Shown: positions 1-6,711 of the stretch, in pieces | How positions within the stretch are numbered: position 1 is the stretch's first letter | How the letters are laid out: every line of letters begins with the position of its first letter | Assembly (NCBI GenBank): GCA_045586405.1 | Contig: JAZNAG010000093.1 | Coordinates: 1-10,824, forward strand | Source: SIG607 sp045586405 | GTDB taxonomy: Bacteria > Bacillota > Clostridia > Oscillospirales > Acutalibacteraceae | Direction: 5' to 3' | DNA: 10,824 nt | Notes under the pieces: generated by a model | The model's database searches: none | What the model saw: only the letters and a program-made list of their open reading frames with translations | Told to the model about the DNA's origin: nothing | Made by a program: the position numbers and the translations under genes

Positions 1-612
1 TAAAATATTTTTCTTTCTTTCAAGCCTCTTTAAATAGTTCTTTTTAGCATTAGTTCCTATAACAAACATATCATTTTCCTGCATAACTTTCCTTATTAAT
101 TTTACACCGTAATCATAACCTCTGCTTTTTAAAACAGAGTAAATGCGGTTTACACCGTAGGTGCGACAGCTTTCATAAAATATTTCTTCAATCAGCGGTT
201 TTGCTTCTTCTTGCCGTTTAGCATATACCGTATCACCATGTTTACCGCGAAGCTTATAGATGAGATACGAGCTCTTATTAACGTTCATCGCTTCGCAGCA
301 AAGATTAAGACCATATATGTCTTCAATCTTTTCTATGTATTTGTAGCGGGGGAGTAGTGGCGAATTCGTACCGCACGGGGCACTACTTAAAATATGCAGT
401 TTTTGGTTTGCACGATCCATATTCCTTTTCATTTGAGTGAGTGTTAACAGATTGTCCGTGTTATATTTTTGCTTGTATTTATAATCGTTCAACCAACGAT
501 AGATGCTTGTTTTTGAAACGTGGTATTTTTCTGCCACATCTCTTACATCATCTCCAAAAACTACCTGCTCAATAATACTTGTTTTAATTTTTTCTGAAAT
601 AACTTTGTTCAT
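1..612 (-). CDS. IS3-family-like transposase, single-frame OrfA-OrfB, C-terminus beyond window edge
   Basis: The 204 codons from ATG at 612 to the window edge are open. An AGAGG ribosome binding site lies just upstream (rc of about 620-624). Residues 14-43 form a helix-turn-helix of the transposase OrfA type (DVAEKYHVSKTSIYRWLNDY). A short charged linker follows (about 55-75). Residues 88-185 then match the N-terminal part of IS3 OrfB, including LNLCCEAMNVNKSSY and the HTH_21-like TYGVNRIYSVLKSRGY. The DDE catalytic core (rve domain) would lie to the left of the window and cannot be checked. In most IS3 elements OrfA and OrfB are joined by a -1 frameshift; here they are in one frame. The role is inferred to be cut-and-copy transposition of its own element. 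Family assignment is fairly sure; whether the gene is intact is unknown. Confidence 0.8.
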   Translation of the reverse strand, partial: MNKVISEKIKTSIIEQVVFGDDVRDVAEKYHVSKTSIYRWLNDYKYKQKYNTDNLLTLTQMKRNMDRANQKLHILSSAPCGTNSPLLPRYKYIEKIEDIYGLNLCCEAMNVNKSSYLIYKLRGKHGDTVYAKRQEEAKPLIEEIFYESCRTYGVNRIYSVLKSRGYDYGVKLIRKVMQENDMFVIGTNAKKNYLKRLERKKNIL

Positions 613-832
613 AATTTTTCCTCTTTCTTTATTTTTTCGTTTTAAAGTTAAAGAACAATCAAAATAACCACCTTCCTTTATCTCTATTTTAATATACTTA
701 ATGTTTTCTTGAAACTAAAAAATGAACTTCTCCATATTGTAAATACAAATGTTTTCGGAAAAGACATTAAGGGAGTCACGTTTATGTTTAATTTTTACTG
801 TATTGGAAAAGATAGAGAAAGGAGGAGTTCGA
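613..832. other. Intergenic stretch between transposase and recombinase operon, with possible IS end
   Basis: No gene is visible in this AT-rich stretch. Read on the minus strand, the sequence beginning at 734 (TGGAGAAGTTCATTTTTTAG) lies about 120 bp upstream of the transposase start. It begins with TG, as IS3-family ends do, so the insertion sequence may end near 734. The partner end and target duplication are outside the window, so this is only a candidate. No convincing -35/-10 pair was found for the plus-strand genes that follow. Confidence 0.3.
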
Positions 833-1024
833 GTGAAGGATTATAGAGATATTGAGAACACGAGATATATTATCAGCAGAGTCTTTGCAGAGAATAAAAC
901 CACCGCTATGTTAATTGAACAGCGTGTAAAAGATATAAAAAATAATGCATCGTCGCTTGAAAGCAGCGGCACAATGATGTATAATAATTTTAGTGGTTCG
1001 ATTCAGTCGAAGGAGGGACTATGA
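833..1024 (+). CDS. Small hypothetical protein translationally coupled to serine recombinase
   Basis: A 63-residue protein is read from GTG at 833. That start is preferred over an ATG at 749 because a perfect AAAGGAGG (818-825) stands 7 nt before the GTG, while the 749 ATG has no ribosome binding site. The protein is soluble and charged, with a likely helical stretch over residues 10-45 and a Ser/Asn-rich tail. It has no cysteines, signal peptide or membrane segment. I do not recognise a family. Its stop overlaps the recombinase start as ATGA, so the two are almost certainly co-translated. Small proteins beside large serine recombinases are sometimes recombination directionality factors or element regulators; applying that here is inference from position only. 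Confidence 0.7.
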   Translation: MKDYRDIENTRYIISRVFAENKTTAMLIEQRVKDIKNNASSLESSGTMMYNNFSGSIQSKEGL

Positions 1025-2667
1025 GAGTCGAACAAAATAAAATTGCTTTTGCTTATTTTAGGTTATCCCGAGAAGAAGCACAGAAAAGTGAATCATCAAG
1101 TATTACAAACCAACGTATGATCGTGACCAAATATTGCGAGCAAAATGGTATCAACCTTGTTCGCGAATTTGTTGATGACGGTTATTCGGGTGGTAACTTT
1201 GACCGACCAGGATTTCAGGAAATGATGCGAGAATTAAATAAAGGCTTGGCAAACACGGTAATTACCAAAGACCTATCCCGTCTTGGCCGTGATATGCGAG
1301 AATCGAGTTATTATGCCGAGCAGTTTTTCCCTGAGCACGATGTCCGTTACATCGCAATTGCTGACAATTTTGACAGTGAAGATGATAACGTGATGGCACC
1401 GTTCCAGTTTGCTATGAACGAGGTGTATCTGCGTGACGGTTCACGAAAGGTTAAGGATGTTCTTAGAACCAAACGTCAAGACGGTTTGTATTGCGCCTGT
1501 CCGCCTTATGGATATAAAAAGGAACACCGCAACAAAAACAAGCTTGTTCCCGATGAAGTTACTGCACCTGTTGTGCAGAGAATTTTTAATGCTGCTGCAA
1601 ATGGTGATTCATCAAGAAAGATAGCACAGGATTTAAACAATGACGGAGTTATTCCACCACTTAAATACCGTGTGCTGTATCGAGATGAATTCAGCGAAGA
1701 AGGTGCTGCAAGAGCTTCTGACCTTTGGAATTATACAACGGTTAAGCGCATCTTAAAGAACGAAGTTTACCTTGGTCATACAGTTTTAGGTAAAACAAAA
1801 AAAGCAAGTGCAAAGTCGAAAAAGAAGGTTGCCATCCCACAGGATAGATGGGCAGTGACTGAGAATACCCACGAAGCATTGGTGAGCGAAGAAATCTTTC
1901 AAAAAGCACATGATAATATGGGTAAGGGCACTCGCAATTTTCAGCAGTATGACCATGTTAGAAAAAGCATTTTTTCGGGTGTTGCTTACTGTGCACTTTG
2001 CGGACACGCTTTGTGTTCTTGCGGAACGGTTTACAAGGGAGAGCGAGAAAAGTATTGGTATCTTTCCTGTATCAATAAGCGCAAGGATATTAACGAACCC
2101 TGCAAAGGTACAAGAATTCGCTACGCTGACCTTATTGAGCTTATAACTGAAGATTTGAACTCTTTGATTTCTCTTAGCGATGAAGAGATAAACGCAATTG
2201 TTGGTCACATTATGCAAGAGGAGAATTCTGACAAGGAAGCACAGATAAGAAAAGTCCGCCGTGAAAAGCTTCAGGGCAGACTTGGTATTATCGATAAGAT
2301 TATTCCAAAACTTTATGTTGACAATGCAGAGGGGAAACTTGATGACGACCGACTAAGCTCAATGGTTGATGATTTGCAAAAGGAAGCGGCAGCTATAAAG
2401 CAAGAACTTTTAGAGCTTAGCGAGGATGCCGTGCAAACAAGTAAAAGTGAGAATTACAAAATGTTCTTTGAACTCACAAGACAGCATACCCATATCGACA
2501 CGCTTGATCGTGATACCTTGCTTACTTTCGTTGATAGAATTGAGGTTGGTCCTAAAATTCTGCCCGAGGGTAATGTTAAAGCAAGTCACAGAAACTCCGA
2601 GTTTCAGCAAGAGATACGGATATTTTACAAGTTCGTGGGTGAAATGAACGAAATCAATGAAATTTAA
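1021..2667 (+). CDS. Large serine recombinase (site-specific integrase/excisionase)
   Basis: This 548-residue protein has the full layout of a large serine recombinase of the TndX/TnpX/SpoIVCA type. The resolvase-fold catalytic domain covers about residues 7-150. It has the nucleophile Ser16 in YFRLS, DDGYSGGNFDRPGF at 52-65, and SRLGRD at 86-91 carrying the conserved arginines. The 'recombinase' domain (about 165-300) follows. A zinc-ribbon region (about 316-365) has C324-x2-C327 with C350 and C361, and extra cysteines at 332 and 334. A Lys/Glu-rich likely coiled coil spans about 400-470. The start is ATG at 1021, with AAGGAGG (1010-1016) before it. Such enzymes join attP and attB to integrate an element and need a partner factor to excise it. 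The gene ends 17 nt before an inverted repeat and a truncated SASP gene, consistent with lying at the end of the element it moves. No frameshift or missing catalytic residue is seen. Confidence 0.93.
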   Translation: MRVEQNKIAFAYFRLSREEAQKSESSSITNQRMIVTKYCEQNGINLVREFVDDGYSGGNFDRPGFQEMMRELNKGLANTVITKDLSRLGRDMRESSYYAEQFFPEHDVRYIAIADNFDSEDDNVMAPFQFAMNEVYLRDGSRKVKDVLRTKRQDGLYCACPPYGYKKEHRNKNKLVPDEVTAPVVQRIFNAAANGDSSRKIAQDLNNDGVIPPLKYRVLYRDEFSEEGAARASDLWNYTTVKRILKNEVYLGHTVLGKTKKASAKSKKKVAIPQDRWAVTENTHEALVSEEIFQKAHDNMGKGTRNFQQYDHVRKSIFSGVAYCALCGHALCSCGTVYKGEREKYWYLSCINKRKDINEPCKGTRIRYADLIELITEDLNSLISLSDEEINAIVGHIMQEENSDKEAQIRKVRREKLQGRLGIIDKIIPKLYVDNAEGKLDDDRLSSMVDDLQKEAAAIKQELLELSEDAVQTSKSENYKMFFELTRQHTHIDTLDRDTLLTFVDRIEVGPKILPEGNVKASHRNSEFQQEIRIFYKFVGEMNEINEI

Positions 2668-2683
2668 TTAATATGTAATAAAA

Positions 2684-2750
2684 CTCAACCGTTTTAAGAT
2701 GGGCGGGGTACACCAACCTCGCTAGCAGCTTCCATCTTAAAACGGTTGAG
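2684..2750. repeat. Perfect 19-bp inverted repeat across the element/SASP junction
   Basis: The arms are 2684-2702 (CTCAACCGTTTTAAGATGG) and 2732-2750, its exact reverse complement, with a 29-nt spacer (2703-2731). The right arm is SASP coding sequence (minus strand, codons 13-19). The left arm lies on the element side, so it is an inverted copy of host coding sequence. On the minus strand the hairpin is followed by TTTTATTACATAT, so it could terminate transcription of the truncated SASP gene; it also contains that gene's stop codon. On the plus strand no T-run follows. Other readings are part of a recombinase attachment site or a replication template-switch scar. Confidence 0.85.
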
Positions 2751-2786
2751 AGCTTCTTTAGCCTCAGGAACTACATTTTTAGCCAT
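2694..2786 (-). pseudogene. 5' fragment of an alpha/beta-type small acid-soluble spore protein gene, interrupted
   Basis: The reading frame from ATG at 2786 gives 30 residues: MAKNVVPEAKEALNRFKM, then EAASEVGVPRPS and stop. The first 27 match the N-terminal half of alpha/beta SASPs, whose hallmark is VPEA..AL..FK.E.A.E.GV. Family members are about 60-70 residues, and the second half with the GDLTSR and GG..V+.MI signatures is absent. An AAGGAG ribosome binding site (2797-2802) sits 10 nt before the start, so the 5' end is intact. These proteins coat and protect DNA in the dormant spore and are made in the forespore under sigma-G. A weak sigma-G-like -10 (AATAATA, rc of 2827-2833) is present without a clear -35. 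The fragment should not bind DNA as it stands. Identity as SASP is confident; interruption by the neighbouring element is inferred. Confidence 0.82.
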
Positions 2787-2902
2787 TGTATTTTCACTCC
2801 TTTTCCTTTTTTTCTTGCGTTTGCATTATTATTGTTTTCTGAAAATTCTTAAATATGATAGGAAAAATTATCAAAAAAAGAGGTGAAATATCTTATAAAA
2901 TA

Positions 2903-2911
2903 TGATATACT
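2903..2911 (+). promoter_or_regulatory. Possible extended -10 promoter for galM
   Basis: TGATATACT matches an extended -10 (TGN before a near-consensus TATACT). It would start a transcript about 60 nt before the galM ATG. The -35 position at 17 nt spacing (GTGAAA) is poor, so support rests on the -10 alone. Confidence 0.4.
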
Positions 2912-2976
2912 AAACACTAATAATATTTGATTTGTAAAATTTTTCGTTTCAAAAAAAACAAAAGTGAGGTAATTGT

Positions 2977-4020
2977 ATGATATCAGTACGTAGTTTTGGT
3001 AAAACAAATGAAGGATTAGAGGCACAGCTTTTTATTCTTGATAACGGAAATATGTCGGTGTATATTACCGATTTTGGCGGACATATTGTAGCCATTAATG
3101 TACCTGATAAAGATGGCGTTATGACCGACGTTGTACTTGGTGCCGATAATGTACAGGCCTATGCAGGTAATATTGATTATATGGGCGCTACTATTGGTAG
3201 ATTTGCTAACCGTATTGAAGGCGGCAAATTTGAACTTAACGGTAAAGAATATACATTAGCCATAAACAATGGACCAAACCATCTTCACGGTGGTATAGAT
3301 GGTTTTAACCATAAAATGTTTGATGCTTTTGTAGATGGTGAAACATTAAAACTTTCTTATCTGTCACCTGATGGAGAAGAAGGTTATCCCGGAAATCTGA
3401 ACTTCTCGGTTGCATTTACTTTAAGGGAAGATAATACGCTCGATATTGAATATAATGCTGAAAGCGATGCCGATACTGTTATTAACTTTACTAATCATAC
3501 ATACTTCAATTTAAACGGTGCCTTAAGCGAGAAGAATATTTATAATCATTATTTAATGATAAATGCTGAAGCTTTTTGCAGAGGTGATAAAGACTGCCTG
3601 GCGGATGGTACAATTGTTTCTGTCAGAAACACAGATATGGATTTTAGAAAAATGGCTTTGCTTGGTGATCGTATCAACAGCGATTATGAAGATATAGCAA
3701 TAACTGATGGTATTGACCATAATTTTGTTCTTAAAATGAGCAGGGGAGAATACACAAAAGCCGCTGAGCTTTTCTGTAAAGAAACAGGTATAAAGCTTCA
3801 GTGCTATACAGATCAGCCTGGTATTCAGATATATACAGGCAATGTAACCGATTATAAGGGTGGCAAATGTGGCTGTTATTATGGTAAGCACAGCGCAATT
3901 TGTCTTGAAACACAAACCTTTCCGAATTCTACTTCTTTTTCGTATTTCCCAAGTCCCGTGCTTAAAGCAGGAGAAAATTTTTACAGCAAAACCTCGTATA
4001 AGTTCTCTGTGGAAAAATAA
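2977..4020 (+). CDS. galM: Aldose 1-epimerase (mutarotase)
   Basis: The 347 residues are the usual GalM length. The protein interconverts the alpha and beta anomers of galactose, glucose and related sugars in the cytoplasm, feeding the Leloir pathway. Family landmarks are in order: GRFANRIEGGKF (74-85), NHLHGG (101-106) with His102, TNHTYFNL (172-179) with the catalytic acid His174, DGIDHNF (244-250) with Asp248, and LETQTFPN (310-317) with the catalytic base Glu311. All active-site residues are therefore present. There is no signal peptide. The ATG at 2977 has AGTGAGGT (2963-2970) six bases before it. The gene stands alone between the truncated SASP gene, which diverges from it, and the hom operon, with no sugar transport or galK/galT neighbours in view, so its substrate cannot be narrowed. 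Confidence 0.95.
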   Translation: MISVRSFGKTNEGLEAQLFILDNGNMSVYITDFGGHIVAINVPDKDGVMTDVVLGADNVQAYAGNIDYMGATIGRFANRIEGGKFELNGKEYTLAINNGPNHLHGGIDGFNHKMFDAFVDGETLKLSYLSPDGEEGYPGNLNFSVAFTLREDNTLDIEYNAESDADTVINFTNHTYFNLNGALSEKNIYNHYLMINAEAFCRGDKDCLADGTIVSVRNTDMDFRKMALLGDRINSDYEDIAITDGIDHNFVLKMSRGEYTKAAELFCKETGIKLQCYTDQPGIQIYTGNVTDYKGGKCGCYYGKHSAICLETQTFPNSTSFSYFPSPVLKAGENFYSKTSYKFSVEK

Positions 4021-4029
4021 TTTTATAGT

Positions 4030-4050
4030 TTGTCTTTGAGTCAAGGACAA
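4030..4050 (+). terminator. Weak stem-loop after galM
   Basis: TTGTCTTTGA and TCAAGGACAA pair over 10 positions with one G-T pair and almost no loop, 9 nt after the galM stop. Only a short T-run (TTT) follows, so it would be a weak terminator at best. A second weak stem (4094-4100 with 4111-4117, AATATTG/CAATATT) follows downstream. Confidence 0.3.
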
Positions 4051-4128
4051 TTTAAAAGAATATTCAACTAATATTTCAAATGAATACACAGTGAATATTG
4101 TTAATATTGCCAATATTTTAAAAAATAC

Positions 4129-4157
4129 TTGATTTCAACAGAGAATTGTGGTAAATT
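4129..4157 (+). promoter_or_regulatory. Candidate sigma-A promoter for the hom-lysC-asd operon
   Basis: TTGATT (4129-4134) and TAAATT (4152-4157) are separated by exactly 17 nt. TGG before the -10 makes it an extended type. It would give a leader of about 60 nt to the hom ATG. No T-box, lysine riboswitch or leader peptide is visible in that leader, so regulation is more likely at the enzyme level or through this promoter. Confidence 0.5.
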
Positions 4158-4224
4158 GTTTATATTAAATATATTTGTTTATGTGTATTTCATACGTGGA
4201 CAAATTCAAATGGAGTATTGATTT

Positions 4225-5370
4225 ATGAATGTTGCGATTTTAGGCTTCGGTACTGTTGGTGTCGGCGTATACGATATTTTGTCTGAAAGAGACGATATTA
4301 CCGTTAAATATGTACTTGATATCACTCGTCACGACGGACTGACCGCTGTTTCTACAACCGATATAAATGACATACTAAATGACCAAACGGTTGATACGGT
4401 TGTTGAGGTTATCGGTGGTCTTAATCCTGCCTATGATTTTGTAAAATCTGCACTGATGGCGAATAAAAATGTAATAACCGCAAATAAACTGCTTGTAAGC
4501 TCATATTACAGAGAACTTACAGGTTTAGCTGCTGAGAAGGGTGTGGCTTTGCGCTACACTGCTGCTGTTGGCGGCGGTATTCCGTGGCTTGTTAATCTTG
4601 AGAGAGCCGCAAGGGTATCTAAAATTTGTGAAGTCAGCGGTATTATGAACGGAACTTCAAATTACATCCTTGATGCCATGCATACTGACAAGGCTGATTT
4701 TGCTGACTGTCTTAAAACAGCGCAAGAACTTGGTTATGCCGAGCGTGATCCCAGTGCTGATATTGACGGTATTGATACACTTTGCAAAGTTGTTCTTTCT
4801 GCTAATATAGCTTTTTCTATAGCCGTCGATAAGGATAATGTTGATGTTGCAGGTATAAGATATATTAGTGATAATGATATCAGTGCCTGTGAAAAAATGG
4901 GTTATGTTTGCAGACTGATGGGCTTTGCATTTGATGATACCGATACTGCTTCTGTTTTTGTTGAGCCTACTTTTGTCAGCTCTAAACAGCTTGAAGCTTC
5001 TGTGTGTAAGAATTTAAATCTCATTTCCTTTGAGGCTGAGCACGTTGGCAGAGAAAGCTTCTATGGCTTTGGCGCAGGCCGTTATCCCACAGCATATACT
5101 GTTGTTGAAGATTGTGTCGATGTTGCAGGCGGTGTTAAAAAGGCTTATAACGACGTTATGAATTCACCCGTAATTGACAACAGTACAGTTAGTCATAAAT
5201 ATTATGTAAGAACCGATTATTCTGACTCTTGGTTTGAGGGTATAGATAAAGATATTTCAGGCGAAGGTTATGTTACTGAAAAAGTTTCTGTTAGCCGAAT
5301 GCACAAGTTCTGTAAAGACGCAATTAACTCCGGTAAAGAATGCTTTATTGCCGGTATATCAGAAATATAA
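4225..5370 (+). CDS. hom: Homoserine dehydrogenase, short form
   Basis: The enzyme reduces aspartate semialdehyde to homoserine with NAD(P)H, the committed step to threonine and methionine. The Rossmann NAD-binding motif GFGTVG is at 7-12, ANK at 86-88 (catalytic Lys88), and GGGIP at 117-120 region. GTSNYIL at 143-149 precedes the substrate-binding segment YAERDPSADIDGIDTLCK (171-188), whose Glu173, Asp184 and Lys188 match the yeast enzyme's Glu208, Asp219 and Lys223 by spacing. At 381 residues it is shorter than the common 430-residue form. The last 60 residues begin like an ACT domain (KYYVRTDYSD) but are too short to be complete, so allosteric control by threonine may be altered. TGGAG (4211-4215) precedes the ATG. 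It is the first gene of a three-gene operon, 12 nt ahead of lysC. Confidence 0.95.
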   Translation: MNVAILGFGTVGVGVYDILSERDDITVKYVLDITRHDGLTAVSTTDINDILNDQTVDTVVEVIGGLNPAYDFVKSALMANKNVITANKLLVSSYYRELTGLAAEKGVALRYTAAVGGGIPWLVNLERAARVSKICEVSGIMNGTSNYILDAMHTDKADFADCLKTAQELGYAERDPSADIDGIDTLCKVVLSANIAFSIAVDKDNVDVAGIRYISDNDISACEKMGYVCRLMGFAFDDTDTASVFVEPTFVSSKQLEASVCKNLNLISFEAEHVGRESFYGFGAGRYPTAYTVVEDCVDVAGGVKKAYNDVMNSPVIDNSTVSHKYYVRTDYSDSWFEGIDKDISGEGYVTEKVSVSRMHKFCKDAINSGKECFIAGISEI

Positions 5371-5382
5371 AGGGGTATAAAA

Positions 5383-6699
5383 ATGTTAAAGGTACTTAAA
5401 TTCGGCGGCACTTCAATGGCCGACGCTAAACAATTTGCTAAAGTTAAAGCAATAGTAGATAGTGATCCCACTCGTCGTGTTGTAGTTGTTTCTGCAGCAG
5501 GTAAGCGTTTTTCCGATGATCATAAAATTACCGATCTGCTTTTGCTTTGTCACGCTCATATTAAGTATGGTGTTTCCAGTGACAGCGTGTTTGATATGAT
5601 CGCTAAAAGATATATTGAAATTCGTGATGATTTAGGTCTTAAAACTGATATTGAGTCTGAGCTTAATAAAATTGCCAATAAGCTTAACAAAGGCATTTCT
5701 AAAGATGAACTTGTTTCGCGAGGCGAATATCTTTCTGCACGACTTATGGCAGATTATCTCGGTTTTGAGTTTGTGGATTCAGCTCATTGGGTGCGTTTTA
5801 AACTTGATGGTTCTATTGATACGGAAAAATCTTATGAGCTTTTATGTCAGCTTGCTGAAGGCAGAAAAGTTGTAATTCCCGGTTTCTATGGAACTATGCC
5901 TAACGGCGCAATTAAGATAATGAGCCGTGGCGGTTCCGATATAACAGGTGCTCTTGCAGCGGCAGCTCTTGAGGCAGATGTTTACGAAAACTGGACAGAC
6001 GTTTCGGGTATTCTTATGGCTGATCCAAGAATTGTAGATAATCCCGAACCTATCAAGCATATTACCTATGAAGAACTTCGCGAACTTTCTCATATGGGCG
6101 CTCAGGTGCTTCATGAAGGCACAATTTTCCCTGTAAGACAAAAGAACATTCCGCTTAATATCCGTAATACTAATGCTCCTGATGAACCGGGTAGTCTTAT
6201 TATGGAAAAATTCCCTGATGATGAAGACGATAGGCAATTTGTAACCGGTATTACCGGTAAAAAAGGCTTTGCCATTGTTACAGTTACCAAGAGCGGTATG
6301 TCTTCCGAGGTTGGTTTCTTACGCAAGGTTCTTGAAGTATTTGAAAAATACAATGTAAGTATTGAGTATGTACCGTCAGGTATTGATAGCGTTTCTGTTG
6401 TTGTTTCAGAAAAGGCAGTTAGTGACTGCCTGTATGCTATACTTGGCGATTTGCAAAAAACTGTTAAACCTGACGGAATAAATATTACTGAAAACATTGC
6501 TATTGTTGCTGTTGTTGGCAGAAAAATGGCATATAAGCCCGGTATGTCAGGTAGACTGTTTGCAGCTCTTGGTGAGAGTAAAATCAATATCCGCATGATT
6601 TCTCAAAGCTGTGAAGAGCTCAATATTATAGCCGGTGTAAGTGACGAAGATTTTGAAAAGGCTGTTAAGGTTCTTTATAACAGTTTTGTTAAAAAATAA
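5383..6699 (+). CDS. lysC: Aspartokinase (monofunctional)
   Basis: The enzyme phosphorylates aspartate with ATP, the entry step of the aspartate family pathway. The 438 residues are normal for a monofunctional aspartokinase. KFGGTS at 6-11 is the phosphate-binding signature. SRGEYLSARL (112-121) belongs to the aspartate site, and SRGGSDITGA (181-190) with the following WTDVSGI and ADPRIV stretch completes the kinase domain. Two ACT domains follow at roughly 290-360 and 370-435, including GMSGRLFAALGESKINIRMI, where inhibition by lysine and/or threonine would act. Which amino acid binds cannot be told by eye. AGGGG (5371-5375) sits 7 nt before the ATG. It lies between hom and asd with 12-nt gaps on both sides, so the three are one transcript. 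The symbol follows function; no paralogue is visible to distinguish isozymes. Confidence 0.95.
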   Translation: MLKVLKFGGTSMADAKQFAKVKAIVDSDPTRRVVVVSAAGKRFSDDHKITDLLLLCHAHIKYGVSSDSVFDMIAKRYIEIRDDLGLKTDIESELNKIANKLNKGISKDELVSRGEYLSARLMADYLGFEFVDSAHWVRFKLDGSIDTEKSYELLCQLAEGRKVVIPGFYGTMPNGAIKIMSRGGSDITGALAAAALEADVYENWTDVSGILMADPRIVDNPEPIKHITYEELRELSHMGAQVLHEGTIFPVRQKNIPLNIRNTNAPDEPGSLIMEKFPDDEDDRQFVTGITGKKGFAIVTVTKSGMSSEVGFLRKVLEVFEKYNVSIEYVPSGIDSVSVVVSEKAVSDCLYAILGDLQKTVKPDGINITENIAIVAVVGRKMAYKPGMSGRLFAALGESKINIRMISQSCEELNIIAGVSDEDFEKAVKVLYNSFVKK

Positions 6700-6711
6700 G
6701 GTGGTTTTATT

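Larger units (their letters stand above)
1..2708. mobile_element. Right-hand end of an integrated element carrying a serine recombinase
   Basis: The recombinase, its coupled small gene and an IS-type transposase lie together. The SASP gene on the other side loses its expected sequence at about 2703-2708, just after codon 27. This places the element boundary there, give or take a few bases, since recombinases of this class share only a short core between the two sites. The other end, any cargo and the missing part of the SASP gene are to the left of the window. Whether the element is a prophage, an integrative element or a skin-like relic cannot be told from this end. The transposase may be a later insertion into it. 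Confidence 0.55.

Noticed and set aside
749..832. Upstream extension of the small protein to ATG at 749
   Set aside because: There is no ribosome binding site before 749, while AAAGGAGG stands correctly before GTG at 833.
1786..2217. 143-codon open frame on the minus strand
   Set aside because: It lies wholly inside the recombinase, antisense, with no RBS or family resemblance; the recombinase frame is clearly the coding one.
2684..2750. Invertible switch flipped by the neighbouring recombinase
   Set aside because: The 29-nt spacer is too short for normal serine-recombinase inversion and contains no promoter.
3553..4113. 186-codon open frame on the minus strand
   Set aside because: It is antisense to galM, whose active-site motifs continue through the same stretch; its composition is that of a shadow frame.
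4158..4224. Riboswitch or T-box leader before hom
   Set aside because: The leader is only about 60 nt and shows no T-box sequence, terminator/antiterminator pair or lysine-element core.
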